From: Bugula neritina
Taxonomy: Eukaryota; Bryozoa; Gymnolaemata; Cheilostomatida; Bugulidae
Direction: 5' to 3'
Length of the DNA stretch: 64,000 bases
Assembly: GCA_964035545.1 (NCBI GenBank)
Contig: OZ037765.1
Location: forward strand, 7,948,698 to 8,012,697
A model generated the notes under the pieces. It was not told where the DNA came from and did not search any database. It was given only the letters and a program-made list of their open reading frames with translations. A program made the position numbers and the translations under genes. Below, piece after piece: positions 13,301 to 30,700 of the stretch (positions are counted from its first letter, which is position 1; each line of letters begins with the position of its first letter).

Positions 13301-14991
13301 TGGCAAGTGGTCAACAGAGGAGGTGCATACAGTTTATTTCAGTAGCTAACTTAGCTAAGAACTGACCAGCTAGTAAATCTAATCTAACCCCCCCTTCTAA
13401 ATTCCAGTCAAAACAACATAGGGTATCAAGTAATTTAACAATACAAAAGAACTTAAAACTATGAAAGGTGATCTAGTATAAATTTGAAATAACCTTTCAC
13501 TAAAACATTTTTATAGTTTTTGATGCATGGTTAATGATGTTTCGAGAAGAAAAACCAAATTTTACAAATTTATGAAGCACACAAGGTGGCAAAATGCTAC
13601 GCCTACACATGTGTTGATCCAAGATATCATTCTCTTGTTACTTAAATCTTGTAGTGCTCTAAATCTTGCAATGTGGGGAATTCTACAAGACAGGTTTTCT
13701 GCCCAGCTGATGCTGGCTCCAACTACATGGCATATTCCAAGTGTGGAACCAAACCAGAAACAGTGAGGCCTTGTGAAGAGAGAGCAGAATGTACTAAGAG
13801 AAGCCAGTGGCTTACAGGAGAATGGTCTCAAGTAAGCATGTTTGTTTTACCTCGTCATTAAGGAAGGGAACGTGTATGGGAAGTTTCAAAGCAGCAGAAG
13901 CAGTGGCTGGTTAAGCAGTCGGCTTAAATGCGTAATTGGAAGATTATTTTCACACTTATTGCACGCAAGCAACACACATCACACACAAATATACACAACA
14001 TAAACATACATAACACACACATACACAACACACACATACACAACACACACACAACACACACATACACAACACACACATACACAACACACACATACAACAC
14101 ACACACAAACATACACAACACACACACCCACACAAACATACACAATACGCACACAACAATAGTTTTTTTGTAAGGATTGTCTTTAGTTTTATCAATTAGT
14201 ATATTTCTTCTAAAAGTATCATGTATAACCAATCAACCAAGGCAATTATAAGAATTTATGGTTAATACTATAGTGTACGGGAACATGCAGTGAAGCATAT
14301 CAGAAAAGAGAAATCTTCTGCATGGAATCTGTAGAAGGTAGGAAAGAGCTAGCCAATGACTCGAGATGTGCCATCAGAAGTAAACCTGATAATAAACAGA
14401 AATGCCGGCCAGCTGACTGTGACGTACATACCTCAGAATGGCTGGTCACTGAATGGTCACAGGTAAATATTTCCTTTATCGAAAACAATTGCTGGTTAAC
14501 TTATTCATGTAATTGAACTAAATCAGCCAAATCATGCTTTTATCTGGTCACTGGATCTTGCTAAAATCTAATTTCAATGCAGATTATGTCTAATTCTGGT
14601 AGCTAAATGCTTTTAATTTTCAATTTCAACTTGAATATAAGTTTTACTCAATCACTTGAAGTATAAAAAAGTGATATGCTCTTATTGCTAACTGTTTTAG
14701 TGCTCTGTAACATGTGGTGGTGGCTACAGCAGACGACAAATTAAATGTATAGACAAGAATCAAATTGAAAGTTACAACTGTCCGCCGTCTGATAAGCCAG
14801 TTATCACCAAGCTATGTACTATGCCGGCATGCACACAACCCTCCGTAGTAGTCGCAAACCCCAAATGTCGAGACAAATATGACACGTGTAAGGTGGTGGT
14901 ACAGGCACGACTTTGCAAACTTAGTTACTACAACAGACTGTGCTGCGAGTCTTGTGCCTATCAACAACATTCTGCAAGTCTAACTGGATAA
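7395..14991 (+). CDS. Secreted ADAMTS-like protein: signal peptide, spacer, six TSP1 repeats, PLAC domain
   Basis: Eleven exons join in phase to 622 residues: 7395-7466, 8783-8987, 11121-11296, 11628-11793, 12027-12113, 12322-12451, 12596-12800, 13152-13322, 13655-13831, 14274-14462, 14701-14991. Residues 1-24 hold a signal peptide (MWLLGYLFLLQLALC). Residues 28-51 are the end of the ADAMTS cysteine-rich module (CDGVIGSGK...CGVCGG), followed by a spacer to about 206. Six thrombospondin type 1 repeats start near W221, W280, 339, 396, 455 and 518. A PLAC domain with six cysteines lies at 582-611. Four of the repeats are cut by phase-0 introns just before the first Cys of the CSxTCG motif, as expected for exon duplication. 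There is no metalloprotease, disintegrin module or first TSP1 repeat, so it should act as a matrix protein like ADAMTSL/papilin relatives. An upstream exon in the 1.3-kb first intron cannot be excluded, though I found none. Confidence 0.85.
9009..9127. repeat. (GT)n-rich microsatellite in ADAMTS-like intron 2
   Basis: About 120 bases of GT repeats broken by TTGTGT units begin about 20 bases after the splice donor at 8988. In RNA this is a UG-rich tract beside a 5' splice site. Confidence 0.95.
13972..14155. repeat. (AC)n-rich microsatellite in ADAMTS-like intron 9
   Basis: About 180 bases of ACACACAT/ACACAAC units lie between exon 9 (ends 13831) and exon 10 (starts 14274). The long frames on both strands here are artefacts of the repeat. 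It is complementary in sequence class to the GT tract in intron 2 of the same transcript. Confidence 0.95.
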
Positions 14992-15694
14992 TTCAGGAGT
15001 GCTGTTCAGCTTGTGTTACACAAAATATTTACTATTTGCATTTTCTTTTTCATAAATATCAATTGTATATACTGTGAACAAAATAGTAAATAGATTAGTC
15101 TACTTCAATGTATAGTTTTCAAGATGATATAAAGCAAGTACCATGTAGTTTTATAACATTTATTTAGATGTTAGTGTCAATTGTTATTGTAGTTTGGTTT
15201 TTTTATTGTACTGTTGTAAAATTTTTATTATCATTATACTTCTAACCAAGTAACTACGTCATTAGTTAGGTTTCACCACTATTAATAATAAGCAAATAAA
15301 GTGGATGACAAATATATTACTGTTTCAAACATTTTTGAAAACAAAGCCTTAGTGAATCTATCATCTGAGACTTTTTATCATATTCTACTTCGATATATAC
15401 CCAACAATTTTCACTAATTGTATAAAACTTTTGAAACCTAAAGATTATTGTATTGTTTAGTATTGTATTTTTAAGTACTGCAGAGAAATTATCCTCAGTA
15501 TTACAACAGCATAATTACAAAAATTTAATTAGAAACCCACCTAACTCAAAATATCAAAGACAAGGGCAAGCTTATAATTTATTATAATATAGGAGATGAA
15601 TATTATACAAAATACAGATAAACTCATATATTAACAGACACTAGTATACTTCACAAAGTTTAAGAATTATCTGCTTTCCATCACTTGGTCAATT
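14992..15694. other. Convergent intergenic space between ADAMTS-like gene and PSMA4
   Basis: This stretch holds the two 3' untranslated regions. A plus-strand AATAAA lies near 15294 and a minus-strand AATAAA (tttatt at 15578-15583) serves PSMA4. I see no other gene. Confidence 0.7.
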
Positions 15695-19788
<4,094 letters not shown>

Positions 19789-21764
19789 TTTGACTTTCTT
19801 TGTACACACTGAGGATCAAAAACATGGTTACGTATACTTAGTCTCTTCACTCAATGAATATTGTAATATTGTGTGTTTATTGAAATATTATTTAAAATAT
19901 TAAAATCAACTTTTAAAATTATTTAATTTTTTTATTATCAATTTAATTTCAAAAGTTTTTATTTTTTGGCTGTCTTTTTTAATTTTATGTTCGAAACTCC
20001 TTCTTTAAATATTAAAATCTATTTATATAGTATCGTAGCCTTCGCTCTTAAAAAATTGAATAAAAGCTAAAAACCACGATATTTTTTGACTATAAGTAAA
20101 TACCTCTAGTCATGAATGGGAATGCAGAGCTATGATAATTAGTCTGCTAGTGAAAGGAAATTCCCACTCTCTATGTCAATGTATAGTGCAAATTAATTTA
20201 CGCTTAAATCGTGTTTGTCTGCTGCAGAATTTTGAGGGTGAAAGAATGCTTTAATCTTTATTATCTGAGTTTGTAACTAATCAAGTATAATATTTATATT
20301 TATTCCCCCTTACCGTGGCTGCAAATTTTAGTTTACTGAAAACTTAGAATAAGAATGACTGATTGAGTTTGAGTGAGAGTTGAGACTTGGGGGTGTCAAT
20401 GGCATTGCCAGTGTTGTCATAAAGTATCACTGCAGTTGAATATCAATATGACCATAGCCATCAAAAAACAGAGTGAGTATTACAAGATTGAATATCAGTA
20501 TGAACATAACTATAAGTTACTATGATTATTATGATTGTGATAATTGTAGACTTGCTCTTAGTCTTACTCTTAGAGTGTATTTTAGCTTAAAAATTAGAAT
20601 AGTAAAATTAAAAAAACTGAAAGTAATTGTAATATTTATAACTTAATTTAATTTTATAACTAATTTATTTAATATTAAAGTTAATAATAAGAAGTTGCAA
20701 ATATAAGACCAAGTGGCATAATTACTAGTTACTACATAATTGAATAAATAATATTTTATATAATAATAACAATAATCATAATATTAGCCAAGTATATAAT
20801 TTTTAGCTTATGCTGTTTTATTTGCAGTGGTTAAAAGTCACTAAATTGTATTTTTTTTTAACTTGTAAGTTGTAGTGGTTTTGCTCTCTACATAACTTTT
20901 TCATGGAATAAACCAAGCATATATCTTGGATTTAATCCCAACTTGCTAAAGCCATGAGTCACGTTAAATGTCACTGAAGTCAAGTTGATATTTAAGTTTC
21001 TAACCTTTGTTATTTATGCTGATTTACAAATAGCAGATAATTATATAACTATTAAAAATATGGTTTAAATTATACTTATTCACTGCCACCTAAGCCAGAC
21101 AGTTTACCTGTATTATATCATACATAGAAATTAAAGTGTTGAGTGGCTGCTAATTAACTAAAATTTCTTAGAGTCTCAGAGTGTTGAAAAAATAGTTACT
21201 ATATTAACTTCAATGTTGTGGCACATTTAACATCTGAAGGTTTCATTTTTGCTCAATGTTATAATTTTACTTTGAAGAGGAAAATATTGCACTCATTTAT
21301 AAACCCAAATACTCATTTCATCAAAGCCTAAAACCAAAAATTATCAGTTAATCTGTTCTTTTGTTTCACTTTTCACCATTAAATAAAACTACATATAACC
21401 TAGTGTTCATATCTAACTGTAGAAGTTATAGTTAGTGCAAAAACATTTTTCTTGCTTGCATTATCTTCAATATATAAAAAACTGACTTTATTGATCTCCA
21501 GACAAAAACTGTTGTAAGCATTTGAAGTCCTTGCCTCAATTATTATAGAATATTTCAATAAAACTTTATTCAGCCAGTATGTTTGCTGTTTGATTTTTGC
21601 ATAATTTTTGTAGAATATGTTATATATACATGTACATATATTTTACTTAAGTGTAGCTTGTCCCTTTATTTATGTGTTAATTTAGATAGCTGATGGCAAA
21701 TCTGTATGTTTCACAGCTGCTGGGTTAGTTAAATGGATGTCAACATAACTTGTCCACATCAACT
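19789..21764. other. Divergent intergenic space between PSMA4 and CSPG-repeat gene
   Basis: About 2 kb of AT-rich DNA separates two divergent genes, so both promoters should be here. I see no TATA box, CpG-rich block or ORF I can defend. A short upstream reading frame (ATG at 21733, stop TGA overlapping the start region near 21768) lies just before the CSPG-repeat start. Confidence 0.5.
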
Positions 21765-24700
21765 ATGAAGTGCTTTCAAGCATCGCTGCTTTTGGCAACC
21801 TTAGCAGTCTTGTTTAATCGAATTACAAGCCAGCATAATAGTAAGTCAATTACAACAACTTAATTAACTGCCTACTTGACTAGAGTTTTAGTATATTTTT
21901 ATTATTTAGAGGAGTATTGTTATCTAAAAGTTTTCAAATTATTTTGCATTTTATATGATGATCATTGAATCTGCAGTGTGTTTTTCTTTATAATGTGTAA
22001 AAACAAACCCAATCATTTATATTCAAAATTTTAGTCTTTTTACATGGTACTGACATATTAATACAGTTTGGTCCTCGTCTAGACGCAGTGCTATTGAGCC
22101 AATAATAACCATCTTTATCAACTAAAATATGTACTTTTTGTTCCATTAAATTAAATACAACAAACAAATATGGGTTACTTTGCTTTACTTTGGAGTATAG
22201 CATGTTTTCTGTATAGTAGCTATCATGTGAAATCTCTAAATTTATTATAAAAATTTATTATAGAATAAATTTAAAAAATTAATCTGCCTGCATATTGTTT
22301 CTGTCTTAATTCAATGTGAAACATACGTATTATTTTGCAGGTAGACTGGCCACAAAAACTTTTATTTCTCATATCTATAATGTGAAGGAATCCAAGTCAG
22401 ATGTTGTGGAGTGGTCATGGAAGGCTTCACCTCAACAAGTGTGTGTACACAATCTCACGATATTTACAATTCAGGCCAGACATCATAAGCAGAAAGTAGT
22501 GTTCCAACTTGACTGTGACAGAGTAGTTTGCATCATACACCTAGACTCTTCTATAAAAGAGACCAGAATTGAGTACCCATTAAGTGGTAAGACCATCTTT
22601 AGTTTGTCTACATGTATAGGTTGATTTTAAATCATAAAACTATGAACAGTGTTCAGTTATGAGACTATGTAGTGTTTATAATTGTGTTATTTGTCTTAGA
22701 TTATAATATATAGTCACTATCCTAGTCATTGTTCAAATGTTAGTTACTATAGATTTTCATTAGTTCATCACTGCTTATACATCTATATTTGTATAGGCAA
22801 TGGGAAATTACAATCATCTAAGTGTAGAATATGCTATTCATGCATTTTTTATTAAAAGAAAAATCAATTTCTACACACATGCTGATTATATGGCTATTAT
22901 GCTGCAGGCCTAACAGTTAAAACCAGTAGCACTAAAATTCTATCTCAAGTGGCATAGTCTTAGCACTACAGGGCACTTGCCACAGTTGTCACTTGATGCA
23001 GCAACAGCCACTTGTCATTGCTTGACAATAGTATGCTGATTATAACCTACACAGCTATCTTTTGTCTCATCTTTCTTGTCTTAAAATACTTATTTTATCT
23101 CAAATTTCTAATATAAATCTCTGCCATATTTGTTATCCAAGTGTTAAGATTACATTGAATATTCCACTCAATTCCTAACATTTTATCATTATCTAAATCT
23201 GTGTTATAATTAAAAATAGCCTCTGTCTTCTCTTTTCCTTTGAAAGTAAAATTTGTACCGGTATCACTTGTTTTTCTAACAGCATTCGCTTGTCTTCAAT
23301 GCTCATATCATCATGTTATAACATATAGTTATATGTCTTTTGTTGAAAAGGATAGAATTATTTATTTACCCTATGTTGAGACTTGATTTGGCTGTAAGAA
23401 TATGTAGCACAGTTGGTTTAGTTTCTGCTTTCACTTTGCTGTGTACAATATGCTGTTCATAAATACCGTATTGTTCCATATTTATGATAGGGCAGATATT
23501 TTATATAGTTTATTTGTAACTTGTTAGTAACCTTTCCCTTCATCTGTTCAAAGGTTCAGCTGAGCTAGCAGTGTAAATAATAGTACATTCACTGCCACTT
23601 GACAATTGTGTGAATTGAAACAGACTAGCTCATGAGGCAATTATCACTCTGACGTCACCTATAGAGCGAGATCTTTTATTACATGGCTATATGGTTACAT
23701 TGGCTAGTGTGTAAAATATTCTACATACTGCTGGTTACATAACATAATCTATCCATACAAAAAAAAACAATTTCACTTCCATTATTTATATCAGATAAAG
23801 AAAATTTATGAAATTATATGATATTATTAGTTAGATGTTTGAGCCACATATACATGTACATCTGCAAATTGCATATAGTTATAAACCATACATGTGTGTA
23901 ATATTATGCCAGTTTAGCCTAAAGTGTGAACTGTAGCAAAGAAGCTTTACACACTTTTCATTATCAACTTGTACCATATGCTTAGTAATTATGACATTTT
24001 CCTACCAGCCCTCTGGGAAAGAAATTAATAGATATAATAATGTTATATTGATCAAACTATTCATTATGTAAGCAGACAGTTGGTATGCAAGCGAAAATGT
24101 AATTTGCTAAGTAAATTACTGTTAATTTGCAAGCCGTAGCTGCGTTTTATGATCACTCTAAAATATAAATTCAGATAAATTTGATTCAACAGGTTGAGTC
24201 CAGCTCGTATACATGTACAAGTTATAGAAACTAGTAGATGCGTTTTATATATTTCATCATTCATATGAAGTATTAACTAAATCCAACTCTTTATTTAGTA
24301 AAAACTAGTGCTGCAAATGTTTTTACGTTTAATAAATGACAATGAGACTACATAATCCTATATCCATCAATTATGACTTTGTTGCATAATTACAACTCAA
24401 TATTTTGTCTCAAAGATATTTGCTTACATCATTGTAATTTGGCAATACATCAAATAAGAATATATGATCAATTTCAACTCATCGTTTATTTTTTGTAACT
24501 GTGACACAAAAAACTTTTTAATTGATGGTTGGGAAAAGGTAAAAGGTTGACTGGCAATATAATATTGCGTTAGTGAAGTTATTTTCTCTTATATTTTATT
24601 GAGTAACAACAAAAATAATAGATTGTTGCACAGCGGCATAAAAGTAAAACATTAGACATACCAAGTAAAAGTAATTCAATTTTTTTTATAATATTATTAT

Positions 24701-27700
24701 TCACTAGTTATGGGTATGTTACATGATAAATACAAATATTGTAGGAAAATTTGAGAATAAAAATATTTTATTTTAATTTTGTTGTTGCACTTATTTAAAC
24801 AGTACATATGGTACAAATTTCGAATTCGAGCATTAACAAACGGCAGTTAGTTTCGAGTTGACACAAGTAACAGAAACAATTACCAAAGTCATATGGTGGA
24901 TAGCTGGTTATTATTACCACATCTTGCCATTTTAGTGTGAAAAATAATTTCTGAGGAGAACATAATTAGACTTGTATTTAAAACAGTTAATGTCACAGCT
25001 TTTCCTGTCACAGCATTGTCAGCATGCATCAGTGATGTAACCAACTCTTATAATATACTTCTCATAATATGATTATAAATAGCTGTTAGAAATCCCATCA
25101 GCTTTACTCTGTGAGAAGAGAATAGAATCAATGTCCACATGTGGTGTTAGGAAGGTCTTCTATGTATAAGCATACACAAGAAAACACAAGAAAAATCAAT
25201 AAAATGTGGTCTAGAATATTTGTGCCTTTCTTTTGCCATTATATTTACATGAGCTGAAACATTGGGACACAACTCCATATTATAGTGGAAAGTATTTGAC
25301 AAAATTTCCTTAGTTTTTATGCAGTATGTTTACTTTATGCCAATATTATTTATAATTTGATTGAATAGCATTAATATTTAGTATTAAATGGTAAACACAT
25401 TCATAAATAGGGTACAAGAAATTGGCTAATTTATTTAAAGTTGAATGAAACTAAGTTATCAAGCATGTGTACTGCTTATACTGGATACAATGTTTGTAAT
25501 ATGTAGTAGGCAGAAGGGGAAATTATATATGTGATTGAAAAAAAAATAGTAAACATTATTCAAATATTTCAGGTATTGCGGCAGGTGAACTGATCAGAGT
25601 AAAATATGAGCGCTTTATAAGGACTGTAGCCATGAGCATTCAAAACAGAGAGAAGTTGGCTGTTCGGCTAGGTGGACACAACTACCTGTTCACTCCTTGG
25701 AAGGTTACTATCTTTTATCACCCTATCATATGTCTTCATTCTCTAAGTTTCAATGGACAAGACATTTTAGGAAGGACCAATTATCCAGTTTGTACACTTG
25801 ATAAGTATTTTCAATTTACTGCTCAGAAGTTTATCACGAAAACAATTTTCGCTGATGCTGGAACTTTAATCAATATTTCCGAATTAGAATTACTTTCAAG
25901 CTATAAACAATGTTTGTTAGCGCCTATTTCTGAATTGCAATATGGCCAGTATATGCCAGGAAATGATCTAATCTACAAACTGGAATCACTGTCTATCAAC
26001 GCAACAGAAAACCTTTGGATTGATATAGGATGTGCTAGCAGTTTCCAGTTTGCAATTGTCGTTCAGTTTACCTTTGAACTTCCTATATTGACTGTTGTGC
26101 TTCAAGAACTGCTAGTGCAAGCCTGGGTGACCACAATTGATTCGAATTACATCAAAAGTTTCATTTCTGGTGTAGAAAATAATTCAGATGTGATGTTTAC
26201 TATTCAGGATTCTATCACAAATGGTGTTTTCATGTGTAATGGTACTATTCTTGGGCCGAAAAGTAATTTTAGTCAAAGAGATGTAAACCAACGTCGTGTA
26301 AGTTTTAAAGTGATTGACGGAGCTCGACCATTTCAGGAAACCATAAGGCTCATTGCACGTCGTTATGCAGTTGAATCTGTTGGTGCGTTTAGAATCCTTT
26401 ACGAACCAGTTTTGACTGTTGGTGTTAAACCTGTAACTGTTGTAGAAGGAAAGTCCTGTAACATTTCCCATGAGGCTATAAATGTGAGCTATGGTATTAG
26501 TCAATATACGAGTTTTAAAGTAATAGAATATCCAAAGCATGGGAAAATAACCGAACGTAATTCACCTTTCATTGTAGAAGAATTTACCTATCAATATTTA
26601 GTAGATAGTTTACTCATGTACACTCACGACGGAACAGAGACAACTGCTGATAGTTGGACTCTACTGGTACGACCAACAACTAGCAGTGAAGTTGAAAAAG
26701 TCATTACGTTACAAATCTTCATAACCCTAATAAATGACAATCACCCAGTAAGACAGTCGCCTCAAGTGTTGACAGTTTTCAGAAGTCGTGACACAGTTTT
26801 GACAAAGTCAGAAATCTATTACACAGATGCTGATAGTGATCAGTCAGCAAGAGATGTTAGCTTTGAATATCAGGAGATAGGTTGTGGTGAAGTGGTGCAC
26901 TTACCAACATCTACAGTGATGCGCAAGTTCACTCAGGAGGATGTAAACGCTGGGGAGCTTGTATTTCGTCATACTGCTGAAGTTGACCCCTGTCAGCTTG
27001 TCATGTGGGTCAGTGATGGTGATTATGTGTTCTCGGACATTCTCCAAATAGAAGTCATTGTACACAGCCTAGTGATAAATGGTACGCACAAGCTGTTAGT
27101 CGACCAAGGTGAGACAACTACTGTCAGCAAACAAGTGTTGCATGTATTTACTAATGCCTGGGTCTCGGCCGATGAAATAGTAATATCTGTAAATAGATTT
27201 CCTCACCATGGTAATCTAATACTGCCAACACTGTCCAAAAATTTTACTTATACTCATATATTGAATGGCACTATACGCTATGCACATCAGGGTTCACTCT
27301 CCATCACTGATACATTCAGTTTAAAAATTACTATATTTGGAGTTGTTTACTCGCAGGTTATTGATGTTTTGATCAACATAGATCCTGTGTTGTTGAAGCC
27401 TGTTGTCATATCCAACTATGCAATAGTTGGGCAAGTTGGTGAACTCATAAATTTAACTAATCAAACTCTGTTGGTTTCTCATTCCAATGCTTTACCATCA
27501 GATATACGGTACCAGGTGCCTCAGCAAAGAGAAGTTCAGTCGGAGACATTCTACATTCGACTCTTTAATAGCAGTACTAGTGCTAATGTATTTACTCAAG
27601 AAGATATCAATAACAATATAGTCAGCTACAAAGTGGCACAGAAATATGCACACATAACTATGCTAGTTTCATTTCAAAGTATCTCCACGGACTTTGTGTT

Positions 27701-30700
27701 TGCACCAGTCGTTTATTCAAACTACTTGGATGTTAAAGGAATGGACACGCTTCACATCTTAGAAAATGGTAGCCTTATTCTTGATGAATCCTTTGCAAGG
27801 CCAGTCAATTTAGCGTTAGAAAACCAGCTACTTAAAATTGTTATAACTAACCAACCTACCTGTATTGCATTTTATGATGAAAATGTTGCCACAACATCAA
27901 TATTAAGTTTCCTTTGGAGTGACTTGGCAAAATCTGCAGTTTTTCTTCAACATGACGGCTCTGAAGTCTTGACAACGCAGCTCTCATATAAAATGTCATA
28001 TCTGCACGCCGAGAGCGAAGAAAGGGAAATTACAATTAAAGTTCAACCCGTGAATGATAATCCACCGTCATTCAACTCTACAGGGGAGTTGCCCACTCTT
28101 GTGATTTATTCAGGTACGTTACTTTAGGCCTGCCATTCAGCATTTAAAAGTTGTATTTAATATTGATATATTACTGTGATTAATAGTATATAAGTGTTAT
28201 TGTGACATGCTGTTAATTTTATTTTTTATAAGTTAGCAAATATTTTTTGTATCCAATCCACATGCAAACACAAAAAATGTATGACTAGTCTATGTTGTTT
28301 ACTCTCCTGTAGCATGCCAAAAAAATTAACAAAACAAATCCACAATTATTTGTTTTATTGATGAAACATTCTGGGATTTTGTCGTGCCAACTTTATGAAA
28401 CAATGCATGAATAATATTACCTATTATTAATAGAAATCATGACATGTGACCTGCCACCATTATTTCATAAAACTTTTCCGTATCACGTATTTCGTTAGTA
28501 TTGTGTATAAACCCTTCTTCCTGCAGTTCCAACCCATGTTTAATGTTTATCATCCAGAGAAAAATGACAGTAAATGCGAATGTTTGTAGTTGCGCCTTTT
28601 TCTATTAGCAAAGACTAATTAGGTTGCTAGATCATAAGTCAGGTGTGAACTTGTTCACTAAGCTAGCCAAACCCAAATCTGTATTTAGTGGCTAATGAGA
28701 AAATCTGCAAGTTTTCGAAAAATTTGGTTTCTTTCAGTGTGAACCAGTCTAGACTCTATGTGTACCTAAACATGCTATTTTTTGTGTGGTGACACCTTTA
28801 TAATCTTTAGGTTACATCCTAGTTGTAAAAGTGCAGACAGTATTAACTGGTCAGATAAACTAATTGACTGGTAATTAAGTTGTGACCATTTCCTTTGCTT
28901 CCATGATAATTCGGAGGCTAAGCAACAATTAAGTAGGGCCTAAGTCGTATAAGGCTTCAGTGTTGCATTGTCAGTGCTGCATTGTCATATTAAATGTTGC
29001 AAATTTATGAATTGCTAATTAACCCTGCATGTCCAATACTGATAACTACAATACAAATATTGAATGAATATTTTGTTGATTTAAGTCAGTAAGTGTCCTA
29101 AATAGGGTACATTATTGATGGCATGGAATGTATATAGTGCCAATGAATTCATTTCATAAGAATGTGTGGAGAAATTTGTGCTTGGCAAAGCAAACTTAAT
29201 ATAACTTATCAGCCAGAATTTTCTGAGTATAATGGATATTGCTATAGCATAGGAACCTATAAGCTGAGTTACATGTTATTCAGGGACTAGCAGAACTCCC
29301 CTCACTAGTCAAAATCTGATGATTACGGACACTGACAGTGATACCAACACTGATATGCTTGAGTATTGGTTAAGTGTACCAGGGCCTGGCAGGGTATTGA
29401 GAAATGGGGCTCCGTGTGAATCATTCTCCCAAACAGATGTGGACGGTGGTATTGTGGTCTATGATCACCAATATTATCAAGGTAAGTGGGTACCTTTGTG
29501 CATGCACCTAATTTGAATAATTAAAGCCAGTGTCAATTAATTAAAGTAGCCATCTCAATTTTATTGTAAGCTGCAACAGCATTTAAATTTCAGTGCAGAT
29601 TAAATACATTTCAGTGTTAGATTCCAACTACATTATGCTATATTAAAACATATAGTATTTGCTCATATACTTTCCAGTTACTGCTGAAATAATACAAATA
29701 ATGGGAGTAGGTCATTTTTATACAGGTGAACATATAGCTACAACAAGCACTATTCCTATGATTATAACAGATGGTAAATTCACTGTTGAAGTCTTTCTAA
29801 ACATGGCTTTTGCTGCAACGGAAGGAAATGCTGTGTCGGTGAAAGTGCTGCAGATTACTCCTTCAGTACCGGCTGTTTTTATTTTGGATTCTGGGCTTTT
29901 TGAATATTCAGAAATTGCAAAAAGGGGGAAAGATGCTAAGTCTAAATCGCCCTCTCATGGCATTGTAAGCCGATTAAATCAGACATCGTGGATGTTTACG
30001 CCCCAGCTGTCTAACCATCTGTCTTCTAAACTTTGTAATTATATAAATAGATCTATTTCTGATAAATTTGTATTTAATTTGGCGCCCAGAAACACAAATG
30101 TGCTTATACATGTAAACATTTCTTATCTCAATATTGACCCAGACATTTTTTTAAATGCTTTATCAAATGTAAAAATAATTTCTGGGCAGTATATTTTTCT
30201 AAAAGAATTTCTTCTACCGAATTTCCAATCTAAATTGAGCCTTTTGTTTCAAAATTGTCGACGGAAAGCAGATTTTGGGTTTCAGGTGCTTTTAGTTTCC
30301 AAACATTGTGAGCTGAAAGGTTTGTCGGCTGACAACATTATGTGGTGGGAAGGGAATTGGACAGATTCCGGTCTTCTTTGTTTTTATAATAAGGAAATCG
30401 TTCTAACTGAGCAGCTGGTATTCAAAGTCGTTTTAAAACAGCACAATATCATATATGCTGGTTATAGAAAGCTTGAACTCAGTATCCCCGTGTATTCTAC
30501 GATTTCTTACAAATCCAGAATAGCTACTGGTGCAATGAGTAAAGAAAATTATAATTCTTCAACCAATTTTAAGCTGAAAAACTATATAACCAGCTACCAC
30601 AATGCTACATCAACATATGGTTTTTCGAACATAACTAGTTTCCCACTTTTACAAGGTCACTACACCGTCGCATTAACAGATAAGATTTTACAAGATATGG

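Noticed and set aside
13924-14232. Overlapping ORFs on both strands rich in Cys/Val or Thr/His
   Set aside because: They are translations of the AC microsatellite in ADAMTS-like intron 9.
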